DNA of 64,000 nucleotides from Strongylocentrotus droebachiensis (taxonomy: Eukaryota > Echinodermata > Echinoidea > Camarodonta > Strongylocentrotidae): NCBI GenBank assembly GCA_035222895.1, contig JAVYIG010002388.1, forward strand, positions 124,001-188,000, given 5' to 3'. The notes under the pieces were generated by a model. It made no database searches and was not told the origin of the DNA. It was given only the letters and a program-made list of their open reading frames with translations. Positions 46,736-57,452 of this stretch are shown piece by piece. The translations under genes and the position numbers were made by a program. Positions within the stretch are counted from its first letter, which is position 1. Each line of letters begins with the position of its first letter.

Positions 46736-47760
46736 TTTGTAACCTAAGGCAAAACCCCCCCCCCCCCCAAATGGAATATCATCTTAAATAGAATAACGGA
46801 TCTTTAAAAACACAAAAATTCTGTCACAAAAGAAACATAACTTTCCTGTCCAGCCCCCTCCCCCACCTCCATCTCTCTCTCTCTCTCTCTCTCTCTGTAA
46901 GTAAAAACTGGATTGTGTATTTTGTGATGAATCTGCAAGACAGCATTTACTTAATCCACCTCAAAATAGGTCAAAAATAGGCCACTTGTATGATATCAAT
47001 CAACCTGTATGCCATTAATCAAATCTGCCGGTCAATCAATTGATCAATATGCAGAAACTGACAAATCAAACATTAAATTTGATACATTAGCACTTGAGGT
47101 AACCTACTCCTTAATTTGGTTTGAACCCAAAATGTTATGAAAAGAGTATTTTGAGAGATCCCCTTCAGCACACATTCGACAGCTGTCCATGTTTTACATC
47201 AAAGGTCTGGCACTCAAGTCTATCACTACCAGCAACAACATTTCCAATGTAACGACTCAACAACCCGCAACTGCTCTCCCTCCGCAGCGAGAGTGAGCGA
47301 AGGACCAGCAGCAGCTATCAAATTGAGGAAAGGAGTAAAGATCATTTGGGCGCAAGCCTGTCGTGCTAATTTGTGCCCCCCTGCCGTCACCCTTACAGGG
47401 TCTGCCTAGCACCCTCGTTGAAACAAATTAGTTTACTACCTGCCTACTTGAAGAGCCACGCTCTTCCCTTCACTCACTCCTCTCTCCTCCGCTTGCTCTC
47501 CCCAAATATGGACTTGTTCCCGATTCAAAACCTCTCGGCGGGACTTCTCCCAGTCATTTTGGGCAATTATGGATCTCAATGGAGGATTAGTCTGTGATTG
47601 TTTGAAGAAAAAGCAAAGAATTGGTTCCTTAGCTTGAACTTGGTCGGGTCAGTCACATACCAAACATTCTTCCATTGGCTCAGCTGTTTCTTGAAAGGAA
47701 TTCTGGATTGATAACATCATTCACAATACTTTGTTCTCTTGGATTGTTCTACAAACTACA
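46736..47760. other. Intron, then putative leader of candidate exon 47761
   Basis: Poly-C at 46756-46768 and a (TC)n run at 46873-46897. From about 47160 to 47760 the sequence is less AT-rich and free of recognised repeats. An upstream ATG frame (MPPCRHPYRVC at 47373) lies in it. It could be a 5' leader or promoter; no TATA box stands out. Confidence 0.3.
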
Positions 47761-47795
47761 ATGAAAATGTTTTCTCTAATATCTATGCATGTTAG
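47761..47795 (+). CDS. Candidate alternative first coding exon (phase 2)
   Basis: ATG with eleven codons (MKMFSLISMHV) plus two bases, ending AG/GTAAG, a consensus donor. The exit phase (2) is the one required by the PH exon at 53550, so the spliced product would read MKMFSLISMHV then SSPVMFG or SPVMFG. The 600 bp upstream (about 47160-47760) are less AT-rich than the surrounding intron and are not built from any repeat I can recognise here, as expected for a 5' untranslated leader or promoter. A protein starting here would lack the basic KRTKS segment and the first half of the PH domain but keep C2 and GAP. No transcript evidence; inference only. Confidence 0.38.
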
Positions 47796-50792
47796 GTAAG
47801 TTTTTAACATCTTAAATTTGAATCACAACTTTTATTCAGAACAAAATCTTAACAATTAAAATTTCTAAAAAAGTTTAATGTATTTGTTTTCTAAAAGTCT
47901 GTTTTTCATAAATGTCTATTCTTGTAAATTATAAGTTTTTATTTGAATCACAATTCTTATTTTGGAGAGCACATTATGATAGATTATGATTTACTCGTTA
48001 ATTTCCTTAATGCCAATAATTTGATTATGTGAGAACCTTTTATCTGTTATTCTTACTTTCTAGAATATTTTTGGTGAACAATTCTACTACTTTTTTTTAA
48101 TGTGAAGCTGGTAAACCTTTCCTTGGATAGTACACTTTGAATAATTAAGAAAATGTAAATGTGTGTATGAAAAGAAGGATACAGTCAAATAATAAAAAAA
48201 CAAATAAAGCACAATTAATTCAAATGTGGGGCAGTAAAGGACTCTATTGATTGGAGCAACAAATCTAACATTGACAGATATTAATCTCAAGTCATTATTT
48301 CAATTATCACTTGGTGCATGCTGTTATGGGAGTTTCCCCAAGATAAGATAATCTTATCCCTACATCTCTACAGCCTTGTAGGCAGCCAAGGAAATCCATG
48401 TCTGACCCCTTCATCTGTTATTAGCTTTATTTAACTAATAAGATTTAAGACAGCTCCTTCATTAATTATCACTTATTAAGAATAGTTTTATGTCATGTGT
48501 ACTAACCACACAAACAAGAAATATTTTTGTTAAAGGGCAATCCAACCTTTGCGATAATGCCCTCTAAAAAGAAAAGACCTTATTGAGTAATAGATTAACT
48601 TTTTTGTTATGTGTCTGCTTTCATTCATATTTTCATCAGTCTCTAACTTTTCTGTTAGTAGTAGTTAAACATGACAATGTGGTGTTCCTTCATAAATTAT
48701 ACCAATTGCTCTTGAGTATGTTTAAAGGCAATCTTCATAAACACACACAATGGTAATTAAGAATTAATTTGATTATCAGTAACTAGTTAAAGATGATAAT
48801 ATTAATCTTTCATAAAAGATTCTATATTTGAAACAAATTTATTGCCTTGATGAGGCATTCATTCTAACCTGTCATGTACACACATTGGTTTCTTTTTTTA
48901 AATTTAGATCCTGGCAAGGGATAACAATTATTTTTATACTCTCATTGATTAATGATCTACTTGGAGGAAGAAAGAGGAAAGTTTACAGGCCCAGCAATTT
49001 ATAACTTCTTTTGGTTTGCTCTAGATTTTTAAAACGAATTATTATGGATTTTATATTAAAAACTGGGGGAGCCTTACCAAAACTATGTACAAGCTAACAG
49101 GTCTTTAGAATAATCCTTCATCAAAATCCAATTTCATATATTCCAGATTGCACCTCAAGGGGCATTCCTTTGCTTCATTAGATTTGGTGACAAAATTGAG
49201 GTTAAATCAAATGTATATTTCATGACTTGTCCCCGCAGACCATTTCTAGAAGTGAGTCAAGATTTGTTTTCTCTCGATCTTGACTCCACCAATGTGAGCA
49301 GTGATAAATCCTTCATTCAGACTTACTGATTCATTGTATAGCTATTCGATAAGTCATTGATTTTTATTTTTACCTAGTCTCAATATTGTATAAAGTTCAT
49401 ATAATGAAATGTAGTATATCGCATGTTTGAGCATCGTTTCAAACAAAACTTGAAAGAAAACAGGGACTGCTTAAGTCTGAACGTCTTATCATACAAAAAC
49501 GGTATAACTGGGCATAGCTTATCATGAACTTGCAGTGATGACTGGCCAGCTGTCATACTAATTGACCTCTTCTTTATTATGATGTTGCTTTATTTTAGTC
49601 TGACAATGATTCTTTATACAACGTTTCTTTTTACAATATTCTTTATACAATGTTTCTTTATACGACGTTGTTACATATTTCCTTCAGTCTGAACTGGTAT
49701 TAGTTCTTGAATGCTTTAACGTGGTGACTAACTATTTATACCTGACTGTGAATTGCGTTAGTGAATCAGCAGTTTGAAGTGAGGTAGACTAGAGACACCA
49801 AGATACAAGTAACACCGCCAGCCAGAAATTGGATTTGACCAAGAGTTGCAAGGAGGGGTTGAAGGAGGGGTTGCCAAAAAGACGGTCGTAGGTTATCTGA
49901 GGAGATTAATCGGAGATGATCTAACCATTTTTAGTAGGTCCATGATCTAACATATGCCTCAGTGACACTTTACTCTAAAAGATATCGGTCCAGTCTTGGG
50001 TTGCATCAATGCAGAATGAAATTTAGTTTGACGTTAAATTTAGGTTTTGATAGCAGTGAGGTACAGTGAAACCTGTCTATAAAGACCACCCAAGGAAGAC
50101 AAGAAAATTGGCCTTTACAGACTGGTTCCTTTAATACATGTTTCAATGAGAAACAAAAAAATGTGGTCTTTGTTGACAGATGATCGCTAAACCAGGTTTG
50201 ACCATTGTGTTGTGTCTACGATTGCTGAGGAAGAAATACGCAATATGCACCTTGCAAGTAGTACACTGAAATATTATCAGTTGATTGATATCTTTTCTGA
50301 AAAAATCTTGATGCAAATATAAAGCAAAAGTCAGTTACAATGCTGTATAAAATTTATAATAAGGTAATGCACTAAGAAACAGTAGTGTCATAGGTTGATC
50401 TAATTATATTTCCTGCCATGTGTGTATACCTTAGACAAGGTATTTTGTCTGAATTAACCACCCTTTACCCTTGATACCCGGTACAAAGGAATTCTGCGAA
50501 TGCTTGTATCCGTAAGCACGCACATTATTATTTGGAACGACAAAAGTGCACTCTATGGTGAATATAAGGGGTACTCATTATTCTAATGTTTTATGATAAT
50601 GCAAAATAAGAATAAGGAACAACATTTGATGTCAATGCTTTTGCCATTTGAACTTGATGACAAAAATTGATATTCTTGTAGAGCTCATGTAATGAATTAC
50701 AAGCTATATCCCAAAGTTGTCTGGTCAGAGGTAGAAGAGCATCAGCTCAAATCATTTAACACAAGTTCCATGGCCTTAGTTATAGCTCTTAA
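47796..50792. other. Intron, no recognised features
   Basis: AT-rich; a diverged CCAGAAGG-family pair may lie at about 50715-50790. No exon with splice sites recognised. Confidence 0.45.
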
Positions 50793-51173
50793 AGGGATCG
50801 GGTAACTTTGTCTTAGATCCTTTAGAAATAATCCTTGATTTAGCTCATGCTGCAATGATAATTATAAACCTTTAGGTCAGTCAGGAACCCCATGACTTTT
50901 ACAAGCCGATCGCCTGTCTGATTATCAAGATATTAATGATTAGAATTACAAATTTTGAAAACCGTTCGCCAAACGGTTTTCATAACACTACAGTTTATTG
51001 GGGAAAACAAGTATGGTAAAACCGGTCACTCAAAGATTTTTTACTTTTTTGAGGCACTACTTGATCATTTTGAAGCCCAATTTTTTTTTAGGGCTTCAAT
51101 ATTACACCATATCACAGACACTGGTAACATGTAGGACGGTGTATCTCAGATTTAACATTGTTAAACGATCCCT
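50793..51173 (-). mobile_element. TTAA-flanked MITE, 381 bp (copy 2, inverted)
   Basis: TTAA on both sides (50789-50792, 51174-51177). Inverted ends AGGGATCGGGTAAC and GTTAAACGATCCCT. Reverse-complement homologue of 16860-17235. The internal hairpin reads AAAACCGTTCGCCAAACGGTTTT. No coding capacity. Confidence 0.85.
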
Positions 51174-51195
51174 TTAAAAGGATGAAAATGTCTAG

Positions 51196-53549
51196 AGGTT
51201 GTCTGTAACCCAAGCTAAAATGTTACATAATGAACCATCTCCACAAACAAGTCCTGGTCCTGTTTCAAAAAATGTAAGGGTATATGGATCGAAACATGTT
51301 AGAGATGGGTATGAGGTCAAACACGCTAATGTTACAGATCTTCCAGGCACAGAAGGGCATGTACTTTCTTATCACCCCAGGTCAATGCTTATGCTTGTAC
51401 TTATATTGCAGGAAGTTGGCAAATGGCTTATTTTATCATTAGTTTTGATTAAAAGAAGGCAATCACTATTTCTAAGTTTGTTGTCCACTTTTTTCGTCAA
51501 AAGGAACGGACTCTACTTTTACATTTAAATAAAATTCCATAAACATTTAAGCGTAGTGACAGTCTCTGGCTGTCAGCCGTTTCAGTTCACCACCTTTGAG
51601 GTGTTGTCTACCGGTACTATATTGTTCTTTACCCTTGTGACGTTGATTGAGATTTTATGTTGCCCAAGAGTCCCCCTCACAGCTTATACAGTGTAATTTG
51701 AAATATTTTCTTTTCCCTTCTTGAATTTTTCTGAAAATAGCTGGTTTTAAGATGAAGAAAAAGAAATTTGTCTGTGATATTGTTTTTCTTGGTAAACAAA
51801 AATTCAACACCTCCTGTTAGAAATGTGATGGTAGTCAAGTAGTGTCGGGTAGGTCAGTAAACATGTTTTATTATGTCTCCAATGTCTTCAACATTTATAA
51901 AAAATTACTCTGCTCTCTATATTGGCTGAAACTGTCTTTTTTTAGCTTACAAGGAATGGCATATGAATATTCAAAACAAGATTATTCTTACTCAAATTTG
52001 TGCTCCACATTCGAATCCAGGCAATTAAGGCATCCCCAATTGCTTGACCCTGTGTTATAATGTCATATACAACCTTTTACATGAAAGTATTGGACTTCCA
52101 CCAGAAAACACTTACCCACGGATGGTTACTCACCTAAGGATTCCATCAGTCAGTCAGTAGGCATAGGTGCTTTTCCATTAGCCTGAACAAATTTGAGCTC
52201 GAGATAGTGTCTGTGCCTGTGGAGAATCGGAGGGACATTTAATAACTCTGTGTTCAAGTATTTGATCGGCGCCTCTCAAGTCTGAGTTTGGAGTTCCCTA
52301 TCTTCATTAGACCAAGTTGAGCAATTCCTATTTTTGTTTGAGTATGAGCTCCAGCTATCTTACAGTCTAAGTGTGTCTTCAACGGCAAATAAGCCCACAA
52401 TTTGGCCATAGAGTGAGATTTGAACAAGCCTCCAGTTTGCTTGGGAATTGGAATAATGAATCGCTCAAGCTATAATCCTAATTGCATTGAAAATTTTGTC
52501 CACTATTTCTATCTTCATTGCAAATTATAAATGGTGATGATTTTATTAACCCAGAGAGCCTCATAAGAGTTCTTCTTGAGGGTCTTGAATTATTATTATT
52601 ATTATTATTATTACTCCAGCATTGAGATGTAGACTTGGGTCAAGTGGGTAACACACCTTGCCAAGGATGTACGCACCAAGTAGGACCTCACAAGTATTAT
52701 CGCCTATACCTCATTGCTACCACAGCTCAAGCTAATTTCCCCAAATCAGAATTACTGCCCTATTTTTAAAAGCTTGGTCCAATAGAGACTCGCCTTATAG
52801 GCCTTCAGAAGCTATAAATCAAACCAATTTTTGAAATACTATTATTCTAACGACTTTTTTTAAATACTGCTTTGAATACTTGGTCTAATGGAGACTAGCC
52901 TGAGAGTCCTTCAGAAGCTCTGACTCCTGTGCTATGCGACACATACCGGCTGTCGTTAATCATTTGCTCGTCCTACAATCACAAACCGATTTTCCAGAAT
53001 AGGAATGCCTGTCTTATTGTCATGGCCCACGCTGGCTCATGTCTTGAAAATAAGCCCTGACGTAAGTCTCATTTCAGTCCTACGAAAGTCCTACCCGCAC
53101 GCAGTGAGTGGTATTTATAGCGGGACGTGTGGTGCTGAAGCTCACAGGTTATTGTTGTCGTGGATAAACTTTAAAAGTCATCTCAAAATATTTACACTGG
53201 AGAAGAAACAGCATGAAGTTGACTGACTGTACCTCAATGCTAGTGTTTGAGTATGTCACAATCGTTGATGTACTTCATATTTAGAAATAACAATATTGTA
53301 TCTTGTGTTATCTCTTGTGACATGGTAACAAAATTCTACGGCTTGCTCACCAAAATTTTGTTGTTTTTAATAATGGCAAGGCTTTTTCCCCCTTGTTTTC
53401 TGATCCATAACTTCATTGGAATCCAGGCAACAGTTGAATCCTACAAGCTTTGTACATGTTTTTGATAAGGTCTTTTGTTCAATTTCATGTTTTCATAATT
53501 TTTTAATAATTTTTCAATCAATTTTTCTCATTTTATTTCTCTTCCTCAG
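51196..53549. other. Intron preceding PH exon
   Basis: Holds an unassigned open frame (ATG at 51220, stop after 51528), an (ATT)n run at 52589-52612 with adjoining SINE-like sequence, and a pair of diverged direct repeats (CTTGGTCCAATAGAGACT at about 52774 and CTTGGTCTAATGGAGACT at about 52880). The acceptor tract TTTTATTTCTCTTCCTCAG ends it. Confidence 0.5.
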
Positions 53550-53780
53550 CAGCCCCGTCATGTTTGGGTCTCACATAAAATCCTCGCGGTCCCATGAGTC
53601 CCTAAACTTGGGGCAGCAGTCATCGTTGGACGTCATCGACCTCGCTGGCAACGACCTGGTGGTCAGACCTCTCCATTCCAGCATCTTAGGCCAGGACCAT
53701 TGCTTTCAGATCAAGACCTCGTTAGGAAACAAGTACTACTCCTGCCGCTCAGCAAGCGAGAGGGACAAATGGATCGAGAG
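53550..53780 (+). CDS. SYNGAP1/DAB2IP/RASAL2-like: PH-domain exon of SYNGAP/DAB2IP/RASAL2-family RasGAP
   Basis: 231-bp exon entering and leaving in phase 2. It contains SRSHESLNLG, then VVRPLHSSILGQDHCFQIKT, then CRSASERDKWIE. These are hallmarks of this family: SHESL, KPVHSSILGQ, and the last PH strand plus the C-terminal PH helix with its invariant Trp in DKW. PH domains bind membrane phosphoinositides or protein partners. The acceptor is a tandem CAGCAG, so splicing at 53550 or 53553 adds or drops one Ser (junction read as CGSSPV or CGSPV) without changing frame. The donor is AG/GTAGCC, matching the consensus only through position +3, so it is weak, but the phase and the ungapped join to the next exon support it. 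A candidate first exon at 47761-47795 ends in phase 2 and could also splice here, which would give a form without the KRTKS segment. Confidence 0.95.
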
Positions 53781-54654
53781 GTAGCCCTCATATTATTTTA
53801 TGTGTATCTTAATGTACAGTCCTGCCGTGATAAATGTGGGTCCAACATTGCGGTACAACAAATCCCTCAACCTGGGACCACATCCATAACCCAGGAGTGG
53901 AGCCTAGATAAGGTCCCATATCATATCCTTGTGGTACCACAAATCCTTCAACCGCATTGAAAAATCAACAGTGGACACTTAGAACTGTTTAACACAATAA
54001 TATAATTGTGAAGAGAGTTAGAACCAACGTTAACCCTTATAATCCCTACCTCTCATTGTTCTTACACAGCAGGGTATAACACTTTTCAACATTTAGTTTG
54101 AAGTTATCCTTCCAAACTGTATTGGTTGTAGAGTCTTCTCTGGGGTATCTGCAGATTTTCCCCTTTTCTTCCCCTTTCAGTGCTTTAGAGGTTGATGACA
54201 TTTTAGATTTAGATGTACAAGTATCAGTTACTGCAAAAGATGTTCATCAGCAAAACAAAATGATTAAGCTATAACATTTTTGATAACAGGAAAAGAGTGG
54301 GAGGGAAGGCAATGCAAAGATACGTCTTTCCAGGGCTCTTTTAAGAATGCACAGTAGCTATATCTGAAGCAGTCATGGGCTCTGGATTGTAATTAGAAGA
54401 ACGGGCGTAAGGAGTGAAAAGTAACAACGCAGTTAAGCACATTACACTGTGAAGAGGATATTGCCAATTCGAGCGTAGGTTGAAGATTTGAGGAGGGGGA
54501 GGGGGGGGGGGGGTGATCTACTGACCAGAATAGATGTTGATGACAGGCAAGATTTGACTAAATTTCCTCCGTTTTGTATTCCTGTGCCAATCTTTCTCGC
54601 ACTTTCATGAGTTAAATGACAAAGCATTGCCTAGATAGCTTTTCCATCCGCATT
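53781..54654. other. Intron, no recognised element
   Basis: ACAAATCC(C/T)TCAACC occurs twice (53858, 53939) with GTGGTACC/GCGGTACA before it, a small local duplication. Poly-G at about 54500-54513. No exon. Confidence 0.5.
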
Positions 54655-54894
54655 TAGAGGTGGTGTAGTCAGGTGGATTCACACTTAACTGGAGATGCAA
54701 AGGTTGTAGGTTCAAGCCCAGGGGTGCGACAGTAGTCTACATTTGCCACAGTCAACCCGGGTGTAAAATGGGTTCCAGTAGAAAGCAATACTGTGAATGC
54801 GTTGAGAAGTGAAATTGGTAGCTAGAGCCAGGGTCATAAATGAGCACCTTGAGTACCTTGTATAGTGGATATGAGCATGAAAGAAATATCCTAT
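54655..54894 (+). mobile_element. tRNA-derived SINE
   Basis: A-box-like TGGTGTAGTCAGGTGG (54661-54676) and B-box GGTTCAAGCCC (54709-54719) are spaced as in a tRNA gene. They are followed by an unrelated body (CAACCCGGGTGTAAAATGGG) and a 3' end running into an (ATC)n tract at 54895. RNA polymerase III-promoted SINE; no protein. Confidence 0.75.
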
Positions 54895-54985
54895 CATCAT
54901 CATTATTATCATCATCATCATCATCATCATCATCATCTTCATTAATATTATAATCATCATCATCACCATCATCATTATCATCATT

Positions 54986-55016
<31 letters not shown>

Positions 55017-55065
55017 CCATCATCATTATCATCATTATCATCATCATCATAGTTATTATTATCAT
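54895..55065. repeat. (ATC)n microsatellite
   Basis: CATCATCATTATCATC-type repeat of about 170 bp forming the tail of the preceding SINE; it probably expanded from the SINE's short 3' repeat. Responsible for the poly-Met frame on the minus strand. Confidence 0.95.
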
Positions 55066-56355
55066 TAATACTATTCTTGTCATTGTTATTGTTATTTCAT
55101 GACACAGCATATTTGGTCCTCACCTCAGTGAATGGAAGTCAGTTGACTTTTCATACTCAGTTGCTGAAAGGCTTTCGACTATACCATTTTTGCCTGGCCC
55201 ATTGTTTCTACCATTACTTTCATTGAACAGAAATAAAAGCATCTGGGTGCAAAAACCCTTCACTATTATAAGCCCTTGCATGTAGCCCTAAAAATAAGTC
55301 TGAAGACTATTTTTTTATAAACAGCCACTTCAACCTAAAAGGCACTCTAACTCACAGTCACAGCCATAGCTTCAAAGAGAATGAGTAAAACAAAACAAAA
55401 ATCCCCTTGAATGTAGGATGCCTAGAATAATCATTTTTTCCTCAATTTTGGCAGAGGACAGAAACTGCAGACGACGCTAATTGTCCTTCGATGTCCCAGT
55501 TATTCCCTGGAAAGAATGAGGCATTCTTTTTATATTCAAACATATCCCATATTTTCCAACATATTCATCAACGTGCGTGTTATATTAATTTGAGAAGTAG
55601 ATTGCTTCGACCTTGCATGTCCCATATAGCATTATCTGAAAGACAGTAATTGCTGGCCAGAGAGGTAGTTGACACCGCTAAAAATACCCCCTCAGTCTCA
55701 ACAAATAAATCCATCCTTCGTGTCCTGTCCTATCGCCAGTGCCAATCATATATTGCCTCTTGGAGAAAATGTCAAAAAGTAATGTGTAACAGTTTTTATG
55801 ACATCATCAAGGAAACTAATGTCTTTCAGGGTGAGAAGATGTTGTCACTTCGCTGTTGGCTTTTTCTTGTAAAAAAGGATAAAAGCACCTAAAAACACTC
55901 TGTATTCTGTAAAATACCTTCTTTTTATTCAGTTCTTGATGCACTTTTTTATATAGGTATATTTAACAAGTTCATTTTCAGTCACTTATGGCAATTTTGC
56001 AACTGTCATATATAGGTCCTACAATGTTCAAATATGAAATTGAAGTAATGCTAATATTTTTTAAGATATAAAATTGATGGTACAGTTATAGTCTTTGCGA
56101 AATTGGAAGTGAATCAAGTGAATAAGGTAATGTAGATCTGCAAAAAACGTGATGATAATTTGTTTAAACAATATTGATGAAAGTTCCTGCAACCAGTGTT
56201 TAGAGTTAGACACACTATATCATATAAAGTAAAATAACCTTGAAGAAATTCAAATTGCTTTCCTGTGTACTATGTACATGGAAGTGACCTACATCTGATG
56301 TGGTCGGACGTTGATCGGTCCTCAAGTAATTAATTACAGTTGTTAGTTCTACTTA
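55066..56355. other. Intron, no recognised features
   Basis: AT-rich intron; no exon, repeat array or inverted-repeat pair seen. Confidence 0.45.
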
Positions 56356-56878
56356 TACTGTTTTCACACTGGCAATATTGTGCTTAACCTCGTACTATAG
56401 GTGGGGTTAAGGGGGGGGGGGGTCTTAGCCCCACCTATAGTACGGGGTTAAGCCTATTCCACTCTCTGTTCAGACTGGCTTTTACCAAAGTGGGCTAAAG
56501 TTGGCTAAACCCACCTATAGTACAGGGTTAACTAACCCTGCAAAATAGCAGGGCTAACTCTGCAATTGTGGTGCTAACTCCTGCTAACCCCGCAATTGCG
56601 GTGCCAAGCAAATGAATGAGAACAGAAACGAAAAAAATAGTCCGGTACTACGCAATGGAGCGTATCGCAGCTGGCCAGATGCGAAGTAAGGAGCCCACTG
56701 TCCAATCATAACATTCACGATATCTGGGACTAACGAATTGCAGTGAGAACAGCGTGACTTTTCTTATTCCGGAATAGGCGCTAGTACGGGACTAAAAAAA
56801 GCGTGTGTGAAAAGCCAAAAAAAATTGTCCGGGGTTAAGGATATTACGGGGTTAAGCAAAACCAGTGTGAAAAGAGTA
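56356..56878. mobile_element. MITE, 523 bp, TTTTCACACTGG ends with TTA duplication
   Basis: Ends TACTGTTTTCACACTGG and CCAGTGTGAAAAGAGTA, flanked by TTA on both sides (56353-56355, 56879-56881). Interior contains repeated GGGGTTAAG and CCACCTATAGTAC..GGGTTA motifs in both orientations and a poly-G run. A 3-bp TTA duplication suggests PIF/Harbinger relatives. No transposase. Confidence 0.8.
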
Positions 56879-57121
56879 TTATTGTGCTGCCTATTGGGTT
56901 TTTGGGGGTTAAAACAGCACTACAAATCCTCCCACCCCCTCCCTATTTAATAACCATTTTTCCTCTGAAAAAGAAGTTAGCCCCCCCCCCCCTGCCCATT
57001 CAATGCCTGGACCAACATTATGCAACGTGTTAGTATTGTATGGGACCAAGTACCTGGGACTTGCCAAAGTATATGTTTATTTTCATATTTAATAATCTCT
57101 CTTGTTCTTTGTTTCTCTCAG

Positions 57122-57223
57122 CATATTGAGTGCACACTATCCTGACAAAGATGAAAGAAGAAGAACTGACTCCTCTCTCAACATCTGGGTGGTAGAGGCA
57201 AAGAACATCCCTCAAAAGAAAAA
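57122..57223 (+). CDS. SYNGAP1/DAB2IP/RASAL2-like: PH-to-C2 junction exon of SYNGAP/DAB2IP/RASAL2-family RasGAP
   Basis: 102-bp exon between acceptor TTTCTCTCAG and the good donor GTGAGT, phase 2 in and phase 2 out. It encodes the end of the PH helix and the first strand of the C2 domain: HYPDKDERRRTDSSLNIW, then VVEAKNIPQKKK. Vertebrate counterparts read PNKDNSRRVDNVLKLW and IIEAKDLAPKKK. From the WIE of the previous exon to the conserved Trp here, the spliced sequence has the same number of residues as SYNGAP1, which confirms both splice junctions. The C2 domain of this family is needed for membrane association and for RapGAP activity of SynGAP. A 210-bp CT tract begins about 12 bp after the donor, so it lies in the intron rather than the coding sequence. 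Confidence 0.95.
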
Positions 57224-57235
57224 GTGAGTACAATC

Positions 57236-57452
57236 TTCACAATCATCTCTCACTCTCTCTTTCTCTCACTCTCTCTCTCCCCTCTTTCTTTCTCTCTTTT
57301 TTTCTCTCTCTCTTTCTTTCTCTCTCTCTTTCTCTCTCTCTTTTTCTCTCTCTCTTTTTCTCTCACTCTCTTCCCCTCTCCTTCTCTTCCCCTCTCCCTC
57401 TCTTCCCCTCTCCCTCTCCCTCTCTTCCCCCTCTCCTACTCTAACATCCCTT
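57236..57452. repeat. CT-rich pyrimidine tract just after exon 57122
   Basis: About 215 bp of TCTCTC/TTTCTC/CCCTCTCC repeats beginning 12 bp after the donor. The frames on either strand (Ser/Leu-rich or Glu/Arg-rich) are compositional. Confidence 0.95.

Noticed and set aside
53416-53784. 122-codon frame from ATG 53416 as a full coding exon
   Set aside because: Only the part from 53550 is exon; the earlier residues are translated intron and polypyrimidine tract, as the CAG acceptor and phase-2 entry show.
54655-54730. Possible functional tRNA gene
   Set aside because: A and B boxes are present, but the acceptor stem does not pair cleanly and the sequence continues into a SINE body with a microsatellite tail.
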